From Xanthomonas theicola (lineage in GTDB: Bacteria; Pseudomonadota; Gammaproteobacteria; Xanthomonadales; Xanthomonadaceae): 64,000 nt of DNA. The notes under the pieces are model-generated. The model saw only the letters and a program-made list of their open reading frames with translations. It was not told the DNA's origin and made no database searches. Both the position numbers and the translations under genes were made by a program. Location: NCBI RefSeq assembly GCF_014236795.1, contig NZ_CP049017.1:164001-228000 (forward strand), written 5' to 3'. The number at the start of each line of letters is the position of its first letter. Positions within the stretch are counted from its first letter, which is position 1. Below are positions 46,173 through 60,034 of the stretch, in pieces.

Positions 46173-46950
46173 TCACGGAGTGTCGTCGATTCTCGCGATC
46201 GCCGCATTGCCGATGGTCCTCTGCAGGCGGAACCTCGCGCCATGATCGGCATCTTTCCGGGTTCGCTCGCGCGCTGTCATCAACCGGTAAACCAAAATCC
46301 CATTGGCATCGCCGCGCAGGGCTGGATCGTTCGGCGTTCGGCGCACTGGTATGGCGCGCCGCGGCTGTCGGTTCGCGCCGGATGCAGGCGGCGCCGAGCG
46401 CGGAGGCGACCCCGGCGCGCGCATCATGCGCTTGGCCGACGCCACCTCGAACTCGGTGCGGCTGAGCATGCCGTCCTGATCGGTGTCGGCCGCGACGGAC
46501 CAGGCATCACGATGCTGCCTGACGCGCAATTTGCGATCGGCGATCGACGAAGTCGTCTTTGTCGACGTCCATCGCCGCGAAGCGCACGGCCAACGTCGGA
46601 TCGGTCTGCGACTGGGCGTAGCGGATGCGGCCGTCGTGGTCGCTGTCCAGCTTGGCCAGCGCGGCGCCGCCGCGCATGCCGCGCTCGCCGTGACGATGGC
46701 GATGCGGGAACGCGTCCGCGGTCAGCTTGCCATCGTGGTTCCTGCCGAGCCGGCCGAAGCGCTCGGCCAGGTGCGGGCTGGCGGCAGCCCCGCCGCGCTC
46801 GACGCCGCGGTCGCCATTCCTGCCCAATGCGGCGAAGCCGCCGGCGGCGGCCGGTGCGGTTGAATCCACAGGTGGCGAATCGGCGGCATGGGCGGTGCTG
46901 GACAGCACGGGGAGCATGGCCAGGGCGAACAGTGGATTGCGGCGATTCAT
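46173..46950 (-). pseudogene. Secreted EF-hand calcium-binding protein, frameshifted
   Basis: From ATG 46950: signal peptide MNRRNPLFALAMLPVLSSTA, then EF-hand-like loops GRNGDRGVERGG, GRNHDGKLTADAF, DSDHDGRIRYAQ and DVDKDDFVDRRS before a stop at 46507. In the next frame DTDQDGMLSRTEFEVASAKR (fifth loop) continues, so a frameshift near 46535 splits a protein of at least 170 residues. The 3' limit of the second frame (46173) is uncertain. Confidence 0.6.
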
Positions 46951-47171
46951 GGAAGATTCCGTGAGACGGTGCAGGAACAGCGGCCAAGGCACTGCTGGCA
47001 TAGCGCAGACGCACGGCAGCCACCGGCGCAGCGCAACCGGCCACACCAAGCGGGCGGGGCCGGCAGCGCCTTGGTGATCGTCGACGTCCCGCGGCGGGAG
47101 GAGCCAGGCGAATTCATGCGGCGGACAGGACAGTCGCGGCCGATGCGATTGCAAAGCACTATGCTCTTGCC

Positions 47172-47951
47172 ATGGCCACCCCTACCGACGCCAGCGACGA
47201 CCTGCGGCTGTTCCAGACCGGCCAGCACGCATGCGGCTACTGGCCGGACCGGCAGGCGCGCGATCTGGTGCTGGATCCGCACGATCCGCGCCTGAGTGCG
47301 CTGTATCCGCTGGCCCTGGGCTGGGGCTTCCGCCGCTCCGGCGCCCTGGTCTACCGGCCGCACTGCGACAGCTGCCGCGCCTGCGTGGCGGTGCGCATCC
47401 CGGTCGCCGATTTCGTGCCCGACCGCAGCCAGCGCCGCTGCCTGGCGCGCAACGTCGACATCGATACACGCATCGTCGCCGCCGAACGCAGCGACGAGCA
47501 GTTGGCGCTGTACCGGCGCTACCTGCGCACCCGCCACCCCGGCGGCGGCATGGACGACCATGGTGCGCACGAGTTCGACCAGTTCCTGATCGGCGACTGG
47601 TCGCAGGGACGCTTCCTGGAGTTGCGCCAGCGCACTGCAGACGGCCGGCGCGGACCATTGCTGGGCGTGGCGGTCACCGACATCACCGAACAGGCGTTGT
47701 CGGCGGTGTACACCTTCTATGCGCCGGAGGCCGCCGGTCGCGGCCTGGGCACGCTGGCGATCCTGCGCCAGATCGAATGGGCTAGGCGCGAAAGGCTGGC
47801 CCATCTGTACCTGGGTTACTGGATCCGTGGCCACCGGAAGATGGATTACAAGCGCCGCTTCCGGCCACTGCAGGCGTACGACGGCCGCCGCTGGCGCGAC
47901 GTCGAGGACGATGCCGCGCGTCTTGGCGAACCGGGCAGGGCAGGCTGTTGA
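47172..47951 (+). CDS. bpt: Aspartate/glutamate leucyltransferase (Bpt)
   Basis: A 259-residue aminoacyl-tRNA-protein transferase that adds Leu to N-terminal Asp/Glu (N-degron pathway). Typical features: the N-terminal Cys-containing region [40 protein letters not shown], then the GNAT-like core [20 protein letters not shown] and [20 protein letters not shown]. Length and motifs match the Bpt branch in proteobacteria. Monocistronic, plus strand. Confidence 0.94.
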   Translation: MATPTDASDDLRLFQTGQHACGYWPDRQARDLVLDPHDPRLSALYPLALGWGFRRSGALVYRPHCDSCRACVAVRIPVADFVPDRSQRRCLARNVDIDTRIVAAERSDEQLALYRRYLRTRHPGGGMDDHGAHEFDQFLIGDWSQGRFLELRQRTADGRRGPLLGVAVTDITEQALSAVYTFYAPEAAGRGLGTLAILRQIEWARRERLAHLYLGYWIRGHRKMDYKRRFRPLQAYDGRRWRDVEDDAARLGEPGRAGC

Positions 47952-48011
47952 AATGCCCAAGCCGCAGTCGAACTCCCTTGCTTCTCCAGGCCGAGCCCAG
48001 CCATGCGCAGA

Positions 48012-48518
48012 TCAGTTGCCGCGCTGCGCCGGCTGCACCCGCACCCGCACGTCGTCGTTGCCGGCATCCGCTGCCGGCTGCGGCACGTGCGCCGGCGCCG
48101 TGATCGGCGCCGGCGCCGGGTTGCTGCGATGACGCAGCACGGTCACCAGCGTCACCGCGCCGATCGCCAGCAGCAGCGCGACGCGGATCCGCCACGCCCA
48201 GCGCTTGCCGGTGTCCGGCACCGCCTGCGAGCGGAACTCGCTCAGGTACGGCAGCGTCTGCGCCGGGTCGTTGCGGGTGCTGTCGATCAGGCCCGATTCG
48301 CGCAGCAGGGCGCGCGCGCGCGGCTGGTCGTCGGCATGCACCACCCACACCGTGGGCTGCGCCTGTGCCGCCGCCGGCTCGATGTAGCTGAACTGGCCGC
48401 TGCGCCGGCTGCGGTAGGAGCGGCCGTTGCTCAGCCGCACCTCGATGCCTTGCTCGCGCAGCAGCCTGGCCACGCCCTCGGCGGTTTCCACGCGCTGACT
48501 GCTGAAGATCTGCCGCAT
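48012..48518 (-). CDS. DUF2007-type membrane protein ('pathogenicity-like' in xanthomonads)
   Basis: A 168-residue protein: N-terminal signal-transducer-like DUF2007 region (MRQIFSSQRVETAEGVARLL, IEVRLSNGRSYRS, WVVHADDQPRARALLRESGL), one membrane helix (IRVALLLAIGAVTLVTVL) and a Pro/Ala-rich C-terminal tail. Function unknown. It is 10 nt downstream of tesB and probably co-transcribed. Confidence 0.75.
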   Translation of the reverse strand: MRQIFSSQRVETAEGVARLLREQGIEVRLSNGRSYRSRRSGQFSYIEPAAAQAQPTVWVVHADDQPRARALLRESGLIDSTRNDPAQTLPYLSEFRSQAVPDTGKRWAWRIRVALLLAIGAVTLVTVLRHRSNPAPAPITAPAHVPQPAADAGNDDVRVRVQPAQRGN

Positions 48519-48528
48519 CGTCGTCGCC

Positions 48529-49440
48529 TCAGCGCTTGACCGGGACCTGCGCCGCGGCGCAGGCGTCGGGCACCACGCGGATCAGGCCCTCCTGCGCGGT
48601 GCTGGCCACCAGCACCCCGTCGCGGGTGAAGAACTGGCCGCGCGCCAGCCCGCGCGCGCCCTGCGCGCTGGGGCTGTCCAGCGCGTACAGCAGCCAGTCG
48701 TCGGCGCGGAACGGGCGGTGGAACCACAACGCGTGGTCGAGCGAGGCCATCTGCACGTTCGGCGTGTAGTAGCTGATGCCGTGTGGGAAGGTCGCGGTGC
48801 CGAGCAGGTGGAAATCCGAGGCGTAGGCCAGCAGTGCCTGGTGCAGTTCCGGCGCATCGCCCACCGGCTCGCTCAGGCGCAGCCACATCTGCTGGAACGG
48901 CAGGCGCTTGGGCGGGTTCAACTCGTCGCGCGGGTACACGTGGCGGAATTCGAACGGGCCGCCGCGCGCGAGCCAGCGCTGCACCTTGGTCGGCAGCGTC
49001 GCCAGCACCTCCGGGCGCGCCGCCTGGGTCGGCTCGATGTCCTCCGGCTGCGGCACTTCCGGCATCTTCAGCTGGTGCGTGGCGCCGTCTTCCTGCTCCT
49101 GGAACGAGGCGGCGCAGAAGAAGATCACCTGGCCGTGCTGGATCGCGGTGACCCGGCGCACCGAGAAGCTGCCGCCGTCGCGGGTGCGGTCCACGTCGTA
49201 GACGATGGGGTGGTCGATGTCGCCGGCACGCAGGAAATAGGCGTGCAGCGAATGCACGCGGCGCCCGTTGTCCACCGTCGCCTGCGCCGCCGACAGCGCC
49301 TGGCCCAGCACCTGCCCGCCGAACACGTACTTGGTGCCGATGTCGCGGCTCTGGCCGCGGAACAGGTTGTCCTCCAGCCGTTCCAGCGACAGCAGTTCGA
49401 TCAGTTCGGACACGACGGGGGCGGGCGGCTTGGCGGACAA
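48529..49440 (-). CDS. tesB: Acyl-CoA thioesterase II (TesB)
   Basis: A 303-residue double-hot-dog thioesterase. Motifs: NLFRGQSRDIGTKYVFGGQV, VHSLHAYFLRAGDIDHPIVY, RDGGSFSVRRVTAIQHG, then the second half PHGISYYTPNVQMASLDHAL and FHRPFRADDWLLYALDSP (catalytic Asp/Thr/Gln region). It hydrolyses medium and long acyl-CoAs. Length is close to E. coli TesB. Expressed with the DUF2007 gene. Confidence 0.93.
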   Translation of the reverse strand: MSAKPPAPVVSELIELLSLERLEDNLFRGQSRDIGTKYVFGGQVLGQALSAAQATVDNGRRVHSLHAYFLRAGDIDHPIVYDVDRTRDGGSFSVRRVTAIQHGQVIFFCAASFQEQEDGATHQLKMPEVPQPEDIEPTQAARPEVLATLPTKVQRWLARGGPFEFRHVYPRDELNPPKRLPFQQMWLRLSEPVGDAPELHQALLAYASDFHLLGTATFPHGISYYTPNVQMASLDHALWFHRPFRADDWLLYALDSPSAQGARGLARGQFFTRDGVLVASTAQEGLIRVVPDACAAAQVPVKR

Positions 49441-49493
49441 GAGGCGGGCCTGGGCGAGGACTGCCTGCGATTATAGCGGGCCGCCTGCGGCAC

Positions 49494-50273
49494 TCAGCGC
49501 TTGCCCAGCCGCGCCACCAGCGCGTGCAGCGCGGCTTGGGTGTCCGGTGCCTGCCAGCCGTCGACGAAGCGCTCGAGCTGGATGTGTTCGTCGGCCAGCG
49601 CCCTGCGCAGGTCGGCACGGGCGATCGCGCGGGTCTGCAGCATCGGCTGCCTCGGCCGCTGCAGCAGTTCCTGCAGCCAGGCCACCGCGCGCGCGACCAC
49701 CAGTTCGGCGTCGGCCAGTTCGTCAACCAGGCCGATCTGCAGCGCGTGTTCGGCGCTGACCAGTTCGCCGGCGACCAGCAGCCGCTCGGCGCGGTGCGCG
49801 CCGACCACGCGCCGCAGCAGGCGCTGGATGCCTTCCGGCGCGACCAGCCCGACCTGGGTCTCGTTGAGCCCGATCGTGACCGGATGCGAAGGATCGGGGC
49901 TGCGCGCCATCACCCGGTAGTCGCAGCACAGCGCCAGCACGCAGCCGCCGGCGGGCGCATGCCCGGTCAGCGCCGCCGCCGCCGGGATGGCGCTGTCGGC
50001 CAGCGCACGCGCCGCGCCGAAGAACGCCTGCCAGCTGTCGAGCAGCTTGGCGCGGTCGTTGCCGTGCCCGAGCAGGTGCGGCACGTCCATGCCGGCGGAG
50101 AAGATGCGCTCGTTGCCGGACAGCAGCAGCGCATGCACCGCGTCGGCCTGCGCCTGCGCGATGGCCGCGGCCAGTTCGCAGCACAGGGCGGTGTCGAGCG
50201 CGTTGACCGGCGCGCGCACCAGGCGCAGCTGGCGGATGGGGCCGTGGTCGAGGATCTGGATCAGCGAAGTCAT
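49494..50273 (-). CDS. Enoyl-CoA hydratase/isomerase family protein
   Basis: A 259-residue crotonase-fold protein: VRAPVNALDTALCCELAAAI, LLSGNERIFSAGMDVPHLLG (oxyanion hole), AAAALTGHAPAGGCVLALCC (second oxyanion Gly), VGLVAPEGIQRLLRRVVG. The Glu pair of classic hydratases is not both evident, so isomerase or another acyl-CoA activity is possible. The ATG at 50273 was preferred over one 9 nt upstream. Divergent from the PCu(A)C-like gene. Confidence 0.85.
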   Translation of the reverse strand: MTSLIQILDHGPIRQLRLVRAPVNALDTALCCELAAAIAQAQADAVHALLLSGNERIFSAGMDVPHLLGHGNDRAKLLDSWQAFFGAARALADSAIPAAAALTGHAPAGGCVLALCCDYRVMARSPDPSHPVTIGLNETQVGLVAPEGIQRLLRRVVGAHRAERLLVAGELVSAEHALQIGLVDELADAELVVARAVAWLQELLQRPRQPMLQTRAIARADLRRALADEHIQLERFVDGWQAPDTQAALHALVARLGKR

Positions 50274-50320
50274 GCGAGGCATCCGAAAGCAACGGGTCGC
50301 GGGAGCGCTATCATAGAGCC

Positions 50321-50806
50321 ATGAAACTCAAACCATCCGCGTACTTACGGGGGCTGGCCGTCGGGCTGGCGTGCTTGGCCGTGTCGGTGCCGGGGGCCGC
50401 CTTTGCGGCGCCTGCGGCGGCCAAGGCCGATCGCTGCTTGCCGCAATGGCAGGCCGGCTGGGTTCGGCTGCCGCCGAACGCGGCGATGCCGATGGCCGCC
50501 GGTTTCGGCCGCCTGCACAACCCGTGCAAGCAGGCGCTGGAGGTGGTGTCGGCGCGCAGCCCGGCGTTCGCCGACGTGAGCCTGCACCAGACCACGCAGG
50601 TGGACGGGGTCAGTAAGATGCGCGAAATCGAGCGCCTGCCGCTGGCGGCCGGCGCCGACGCCGTCCTGCAGCCCGGCGGCCTGCACCTGATGCTGATGCA
50701 GCCGGCGCAGCCGCTGCGCGAGGGCGCCCGCTTGCCGATCAGCTTCGTGTTGGAGGACGGGCGCGAAGTGCAGGGCGAGTTGAAGGTGGGGGCGGCAAAG
50801 CCTTAG
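50321..50806 (+). CDS. PCu(A)C-type periplasmic copper chaperone
   Basis: A 161-residue protein with signal peptide (YLRGLAVGLACLAVSVPG, AFAA). The copper-binding pattern H-x10-M-x21-H-x-M is recognisable: VSLHQTTQVDGVSKMREIER, then LQPGGLHLMLM. An extra Cys pair (DRCLPQW and NPCKQAL) is present. Expected role: delivery of Cu(I) to cytochrome oxidase. The stop TAG coincides with the target duplication of the IS that follows, and the gene remains complete. Confidence 0.85.
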   Translation: MKLKPSAYLRGLAVGLACLAVSVPGAAFAAPAAAKADRCLPQWQAGWVRLPPNAAMPMAAGFGRLHNPCKQALEVVSARSPAFADVSLHQTTQVDGVSKMREIERLPLAAGADAVLQPGGLHLMLMQPAQPLREGARLPISFVLEDGREVQGELKVGAAKP

Positions 50807-51654
50807 AACCTGTTCACGATCTTTTGAGTAGTAGTGTCAGGCATGCCAGGTGGATGAACTGCAAGCTGGCGTTGAGCTTACGCTCGCAGTTCTTCCATAG
50901 CCTTCGGTTCTTTTCCAGCCACGCAAAGCTGCGTTCGACGCTCCAGCGCTTGGGCATGACCTTGAAGGTGTGCAGTTCGCTGCGTTTGGCGATCTGTACC
51001 GTGACTTGCTTGCCCAGGATCTCTCGTACGCCTTCGGCGAATGGTTCTGCGGTATAGACGCTATCGCACAACAGGCTTTGCACGTGTCCCAGGTTCGGCT
51101 TGCAACGATCCAGGGATTGGAGCGCGCCTTTGCGGTCGGTCACTTCCGCCGTCGTCACCGCGACCGCATGCGGCAGGCCTTGGGTATCGACGGCGATGCG
51201 ACGCTTGATCCCCGAGACCTTCTTGCCCGCGTCATAACCCTTCTGGCCGGCCGTGTCCGTGTTCTTCACGCTCTGTGCGTCCACGATCAAGAACGTGCTG
51301 CAAGCGTTGCGCCCCTGTCCCTGGCGGGCCGCGCCACCCTGATTTCTTGAGCGCCCGCTCCAGCAGGCTCACTCCTTCATCGTCTGGTTCGCTCCACTTG
51401 GCAAAGTAGCAGTGCACGGTGCGCCACTTCGGGAAGTCGCTGGGCAGCGCTGGCCACTGACAGCCGGTGCGCAGCAGGTACAGCACCGCGCACCACACGT
51501 CCTACAGATCCACGGTCCGTGGCTTGGTGCGCTTGCGCGCCTGCTCCAGAATGGGGCGGATCTGCTCGAACCGCTCCCGGCTCATGGCACTCGGATACGT
51601 CTTTGTTCGCATCCGCAGAGTTTGCACTACCCGGGAAAGATCGTGAACAGGCTC
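50806..51654 (-). mobile_element. IS5-family (IS1031-like group) element, inactive
   Basis: 849 bp bounded by inverted ends GAACCTGTTCACGATCTTT (left) and, in complement, GAGCCTGTTCACGATCTTT (right), with a 3-bp duplication TTA on both sides (50803-50805, 51655-51657). TNA duplications are typical of the IS1031 group. The single transposase gene is dead (see next entry). Confidence 0.85.
50814..51612 (-). pseudogene. IS5-family transposase with stop and frameshift
   Basis: The N-terminus MRTKTYPSAMSRERFEQIRP continues to TAG at 51502-51504 (family has Tyr there). Then come DVWCAVLYLLRTGCQWPALP and FPKWRTVHCYFAKW. A frameshift near 51310 leads to ACSTFLIVDAQSVKNTD (catalytic Asp), LLCDSVYTAEPFA (second Asp) and WSVERSFAWLEKNRRLWKNC (Glu). 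All DDE residues are still visible. Confidence 0.85.
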
Positions 51655-51713
51655 TTAGGTCGGGACCGGGGACCCGGGGGCATGGTCGCGAGTGCGTCGC
51701 TCCTGTGCTTTTC

Positions 51714-51810
51714 TGTAGGAGCGGCTCCGGCCGCGGCCGGTTCGGCGCCAGGATTTTCGGACGATGCCTGTCGCGGCTGATGGCCCGAGGCCACCGGAGC
51801 CGCTCCTACA
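51714..51810. repeat. 97-bp palindromic REP-like hairpin
   Basis: The arms TGTAGGAGCGGCTCCGG and CCGGAGCCGCTCCTACA are perfect 17-bp complements enclosing about 63 bp. Same family as the units at 21741 and 25448. It lies between the dead IS and the thioesterase gene stop, where such hairpins often act on the 3' ends of transcripts. Confidence 0.75.
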
Positions 51811-51866
51811 GTGCGCGGTGTGGTGGCCGGGGGAGGCGCTTTCGCCGCGTCCCCAGTCCCGGCCCC

Positions 51867-52294
51867 TCAGCCACACGCCGCGCGGATCGCGTCCGGCAGC
51901 GGCGCGCTCTTGCCGGTCTGCGTGTCGATCCACACCACCACCACGTTGCCGTCCGAATGCAGCACGCTGTCGTCCTTCTGATCGACGATGCGATGGCCGA
52001 CGGTGATGCTGCTGTTGCCCATGCGCTCGACGAACAGTTCCACCACGATGTCGTTCGGCCACACGATCGGGCGCCGGTAGTTGACGTTGGTCGCCGCCAC
52101 CACCGGGGCGATGCGGTTGCGCATCGAGAAGCCGTCCACCTGCAGCAGCCAGCGCACGCGCGCTTCTTCCAGGTAGGACACGTACTTGGCGTTGTTGACG
52201 TGGCCCATGCTGTCCATGTCGCGCCAGCGCACGCTGATCGGCACGCGCGCCAGCGGCTTGTGCGCGGTGGCGGAGGAATCGGCGGGGGATGCGC

Positions 52295-52298
<4 letters not shown>
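51867..52298 (-). CDS. Acyl-CoA thioesterase, single hot-dog (4HBT/YbgC-like)
   Basis: A 143-residue protein: [20 protein letters not shown] (catalytic Asp region), [34 protein letters not shown]. The fold and length match 4-hydroxybenzoyl-CoA thioesterase-type enzymes acting on short or medium acyl-CoAs. The ATG at 52298 overlaps the uvrA stop (ATGA), so the two genes are coupled. Confidence 0.9.
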
Positions 52299-55258
<2,960 letters not shown>

Positions 55259-55456
55259 GAGGAGTCCGTGTTGTGCCGGCGGAGCGTCAGCCAGGGCCAG
55301 CGTGGGGGCGGAGAGGGGGGACGGCAATCGATCAGCGTACCCAGCTTGGCAGGTTGGGGCAATTGACGGATTTGCCAGGATCCGGGCGGCGTGGTGGCGG
55401 GCCGGTTCAGCCAATCGCGCTCGTTGCCGGGGCGGCCTTCGCGGCAGAGCGTGGGC

Positions 55457-55486
55457 TTGACCCCGACCTGCTGAAGCCATTAGAAT
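55457..55486 (+). promoter_or_regulatory. Sigma70-type promoter of rplU-rpmA
   Basis: TTGACC (55457-55462), an 18-bp spacer, TAGAAT (55481-55486), 66 bp before the rplU start. The intervening leader is short. Confidence 0.6.
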
Positions 55487-55552
55487 TCCGCTCCTGTTTG
55501 CCCGACGAGGCACGGCAGGGGCGACCACAATAACTACAGAGGAAGTCTGGTC

Positions 55553-55873
55553 ATGTACGCAGTACTGGTAACCGGCGGCAAGCAATACCGCGTGGCGCAG
55601 GGCGAAACGCTCCGCGTGGAAAAGCTCGAGGCCGAGGCCGGCAACGAAATCAAGTTCGACACCATCCTGATGCTGGGCGATGGCGACGGCATCAAGCTCG
55701 GCGATGCGCTGAAGGGCGCCAGCGTCACCGCGAAGGTCGTGGCCCATGGCCGCGCCGACAAGGTGCGCATCATCAAGTTCCGCCGCCGCAAGCACCACAT
55801 GAAGCGCCAGGGGCACCGGCAGCATTACACCGAAATCGAGATCACCGGCATTGCCGGTGGCGACAAGAAGTAA
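55553..55873 (+). CDS. rplU: 50S ribosomal protein L21
   Basis: A 106-residue protein beginning [20 protein letters not shown] with [20 protein letters not shown] near the end, both diagnostic of L21. AGAGGAAG precedes the ATG. Followed by rpmA after 12 bp in the usual L21-L27 operon. Confidence 0.98.
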   Translation: MYAVLVTGGKQYRVAQGETLRVEKLEAEAGNEIKFDTILMLGDGDGIKLGDALKGASVTAKVVAHGRADKVRIIKFRRRKHHMKRQGHRQHYTEIEITGIAGGDKK

Positions 55874-55885
55874 GGAGCAGCAGTC

Positions 55886-56161
55886 ATGGCACACAAGAAA
55901 GGCGTAGGCTCCTCGCGCAACGGCCGCGACTCCAAGCCGAAGTACCTGGGCGTGAAGATGTTCGGCGGCCAGGCGATCAAGGCCGGCAACATCATCGTGC
56001 GTCAGCGCGGCACCCGCTTCCATCCGGGTTCGGGCGTCGGCCTGGGCCGCGACCACACCCTGTTCGCGCTGGTCGGCGGCAAGGTCAAGTTCTCGGTCAA
56101 GGGCGCCAAGAAGCGTCGCACCGTGAGCGTGGTGGCCGAAGCGGCTGCCGTTGAGGCGTAA
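55886..56161 (+). CDS. rpmA: 50S ribosomal protein L27
   Basis: A 91-residue protein: [54 protein letters not shown]. There is no N-terminal extension that would need cleavage. AAGGAGCAG ribosome-binding site. Confidence 0.98.
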   Translation: MAHKKGVGSSRNGRDSKPKYLGVKMFGGQAIKAGNIIVRQRGTRFHPGSGVGLGRDHTLFALVGGKVKFSVKGAKKRRTVSVVAEAAAVEA

Positions 56162-56212
56162 GCGCTTCGCCTCCAGGGCCTGCGCACATGGCGCAGGCTT
56201 GCTGAATGAAGG

Positions 56213-56233
56213 CCCCGCTTCGGCGGGGTTTTT
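56213..56233 (+). terminator. Rho-independent terminator after rpmA
   Basis: Stem CCCCGC-TTCG-GCGGGG (UUCG tetraloop) followed by TTTTT. Confidence 0.85.
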
Positions 56234-56244
56234 CGTTGGAGGGC

Positions 56245-57442
<1,198 letters not shown>

Positions 57443-57492
57443 GCGCGGCGGCCGGCACGGCGTGCAGCTGCCCGCATCGGATCGCGCGCGCA

Positions 57493-57520
57493 CGAAAAAC
57501 CCGGCCGAGGCCGGGCTTTT
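57493..57520. terminator. Bidirectional terminator between obgE and rpsT
   Basis: Stem CCCGGCC-GA-GGCCGGG flanked by AAAAA on the left and TTTTT on the right, so it serves both convergent genes. Confidence 0.85.
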
Positions 57521-57566
57521 TCTTAGTGCCGGAAGTGCTGGCGCTTCCGGCAGCGACCGCAACCGC

Positions 57567-57839
57567 TCAGGCGGCGGTCTTGATCGCCTTGATGCGGGCG
57601 CTCAGGCGGCTCTTGTGGCGCGCAGCCTTGTTCTTGTGGATCAGGCCGCGCGAGCTGAAACGGTCGAGGATCGGCTGGGCCACGGCGAAAGCGGCTTCGG
57701 CGCCGGCGGCGTCGTTGGCGTCCAGGGCCTTGATGACCTTCTTGACGGCGGTGCGCAGCATCGAACGCTGAGCCGTGTTGCGCGCGTTGCGCACGACGGT
57801 CTGCTTGGCGCGCTTCTTGGCGGACTTGATATTGGCCAC
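57567..57839 (-). CDS. rpsT: 30S ribosomal protein S20
   Basis: A 90-residue protein: (M)[60 protein letters not shown]. The start is GTG at 57839 with AGGAAAA upstream; a non-AUG start is common for rpsT. Confidence 0.97.
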   Translation of the reverse strand: MANIKSAKKRAKQTVVRNARNTAQRSMLRTAVKKVIKALDANDAAGAEAAFAVAQPILDRFSSRGLIHKNKAARHKSRLSARIKAIKTAA

Positions 57840-57888
57840 GGTGGTGGTTTTCCTGGGAAGCTGTGTGGTGGATAAAAACAAGCGGGGG

Positions 57889-57917
57889 AGTATGAAGCGT
57901 CCAAACAACTGCGTCAA
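57889..57917 (-). promoter_or_regulatory. Sigma70 promoter of rpsT
   Basis: On the minus strand TTGACG, 17-bp spacer, CATACT, about 50 bp before the GTG start. It lies in the divergent spacer with murJ. Confidence 0.75.
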
Positions 57918-57941
57918 GCCGATTGTCAAGAGGGGCGCTGC

Positions 57942-59549
57942 ATGAGCGCGCCGCGCATGCTGCGCGGGCTGCTTTCATTCAGCAGCATGACCCTGGTCTC
58001 GCGCGTGCTCGGGCTGGTACGCGATCAGGCGATCACCATCTCCTTCGGCGCCAATGCGACCACCGATGCGTTCTGGGTCGCGTTCCGCATCCCCAACTTC
58101 CTGCGCCGCCTGTTCGCCGAGGGTTCGTTCGCCACCGCTTTCGTGCCGGTGTTCACCGAGGTGAAGGAAACCCGGCCGCATGCCGACCTGCGCGCGCTGA
58201 TGTCGCGGGTGTCCGGCACCCTGGGCGGGATCCTGCTGCTGGTCACCGCGCTGGGGCTGATCTTCACCCCGCAGGTGGCGTTGCTGTTCAATCCCGGCGC
58301 CAGCGACGATCCGGTCAAGTTCGGGCTGATCGTGGACCTGTTGCGGCTGACCTTCCCGTTCCTGCTGTTCGTATCGCTGACCGCGCTGGCCGGCGGCGCC
58401 CTGAACAGCTTCCACCGCTTCGGCCTGCCGGCGCTGACCCCGGTGATCCTCAACCTGTGCATGATCGCCGGCGCACTGTGGCTGGCGCCGAAGCTGGAGG
58501 TGCCGATCCTGGCGATGGGCTGGGCGGTGCTGGTGGCCGGCGTGCTGCAGCTGCTGTTCCAGCTGCCGGCGCTGCGCGGCATCGACCTGCTGACCCTGCC
58601 GTGCTGGGGCTGGCGGCACCCGGATGTGCGCCGCGTGCTGACCTTGATGGTGCCGACCCTGTTCGGCTCCTCGATCGCGCAGATCAACCTGTTGCTGGAC
58701 ACGGTGATCGCCTCGTTCCTGTTCGCCGGTTCGCAGAGCTGGCTGTCGCAGGCCGACCGCTTCCTGGAACTGCCGCTGGGCGTGTTCGGCGTGGCGCTGG
58801 GCACGGTGATCCTGCCGGCGCTGTCGCGGCACCACGTCAAGACCGACCACGTCGGTTTCTCCAATGCGCTGGACTGGGGCCTGCGCGCCACCCTGCTGAT
58901 CGCGGTGCCGGCGATGCTGGGGCTGATGCTGCTGAGCCAGCCGCTGGTGGCCACGCTATTCCAGTACGGCAAGTTCACCGCGTTCGACACGCGCATGGCG
59001 GCGATGTCGGTGTTCGGGCTGAGCTTCGGCCTGCCCGCATTCGCGCTGCTGAAGGTGCTGCTGCCGGCGTTCTACTCGCGCCAGGACACGCGCACCCCGG
59101 TGCGCGCCGGGGTGGTCGCGCTGGTCGCGAACATGGTGCTGAACCTGCTGTTCCTGGCCATCCTGTACCAGCTGTGGGTGCCGGCCGACCTGCGCGCGCA
59201 GGGCATGCGCGCGGCGCTGGCGGCGGTGCCGGGCCTGCATCTGGCGCTGGGCCTGGCCAGCGCGGTGGCCAGCTACATCAACCTGTCGCTGCTGTGGCGC
59301 TGGCTGCGCCGCGCCGAGGTGTACCGGCCGCGACCGGGCTGGGCCGGCTACCTGCTGAGGCTGGGCGTGGCCTGCGCGGTGATGGCCGCGGTGCTGGCGC
59401 TGGGCCTGCACTGGCTGCCGGGCTTCACCACGATGGACAAGTGGCACCGCATCGGCAGCCTGTTGGCGCTGGTCGGCGGCGGCGGCGCGGTGTACCTGCT
59501 GGCGTTGCTGGCGCTGGGATTCCGGCCGCGGGATCTGCGGGAGCAGTGA
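57942..59549 (+). CDS. murJ: Lipid II flippase MurJ
   Basis: A 535-residue inner-membrane protein with about 14 helices. MVF-family hallmarks: [49 protein letters not shown], and later [20 protein letters not shown]. It exports lipid II for peptidoglycan synthesis. The ATG at 57942 lies 102 bp from the rpsT start, divergent. Confidence 0.97.
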   Translation: MSAPRMLRGLLSFSSMTLVSRVLGLVRDQAITISFGANATTDAFWVAFRIPNFLRRLFAEGSFATAFVPVFTEVKETRPHADLRALMSRVSGTLGGILLLVTALGLIFTPQVALLFNPGASDDPVKFGLIVDLLRLTFPFLLFVSLTALAGGALNSFHRFGLPALTPVILNLCMIAGALWLAPKLEVPILAMGWAVLVAGVLQLLFQLPALRGIDLLTLPCWGWRHPDVRRVLTLMVPTLFGSSIAQINLLLDTVIASFLFAGSQSWLSQADRFLELPLGVFGVALGTVILPALSRHHVKTDHVGFSNALDWGLRATLLIAVPAMLGLMLLSQPLVATLFQYGKFTAFDTRMAAMSVFGLSFGLPAFALLKVLLPAFYSRQDTRTPVRAGVVALVANMVLNLLFLAILYQLWVPADLRAQGMRAALAAVPGLHLALGLASAVASYINLSLLWRWLRRAEVYRPRPGWAGYLLRLGVACAVMAAVLALGLHWLPGFTTMDKWHRIGSLLALVGGGGAVYLLALLALGFRPRDLREQ

Positions 59550-59613
59550 AGCCCAGGGCCCGGGATTCGGGATTCTGCGCGACTGCACGGCATTGCTGGG
59601 ATTTCTTGCTTTA

Positions 59614-60031
59614 AGGAAGGTCTGAACAACTCCGGCTGATCCTGCGACACCTGATCGCCGAGAAGCCCTCCAAGCTCAAGCAGATCAACAACAAGCGCGA
59701 ATTGAAGTGGGCCCGACGCTGGGAGCATGTCAAGGCCAGCCTGCGAGCGAAGGTGGAACACCCGTTTCGGGTGATCAAGCGCCAGTTTGGCTACGTCAAG
59801 GTGCGCTATCGCGGCTTGGCGAAGAACACCGCGCAGGTGCTGACGCTGTTTGCGCTGTCGAACCTGTGGATGAAGCCAAAGCAGTTGATGCATGTCGTGG
59901 GGAGGGTGTGCCTGTAACCCGGGCAATACCCCGAAAATGCGCCGGAGACGGCGAAAACCAAGGGGCTGAGTGCCGTCAGCGTGGCCGATTTGGATTGCCT
60001 CATCCTCTGACGGCGTTGCTCAGACCTTCCT
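59614..60031 (+). mobile_element. Internally deleted IS5-family relic, both ends kept
   Basis: About 418 bp with the inverted ends AGGAAGGTCTGAACAACTC and (complement) AGGAAGGTCTGAGCAAC. It contains only the transposase C-terminus (IAEKPSKLKQINNKRELKWA, KVEHPFRVIKRQFGYVKVRY, GLAKNTAQVLTLFALSNLWM, stop at 59917). The left ~700 bp of the gene is gone, with the junction after CTGCGACA. A MITE-like derivative of an IS related to the intact copies next to it. Confidence 0.75.
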
Positions 60032-60034
60032 TAA

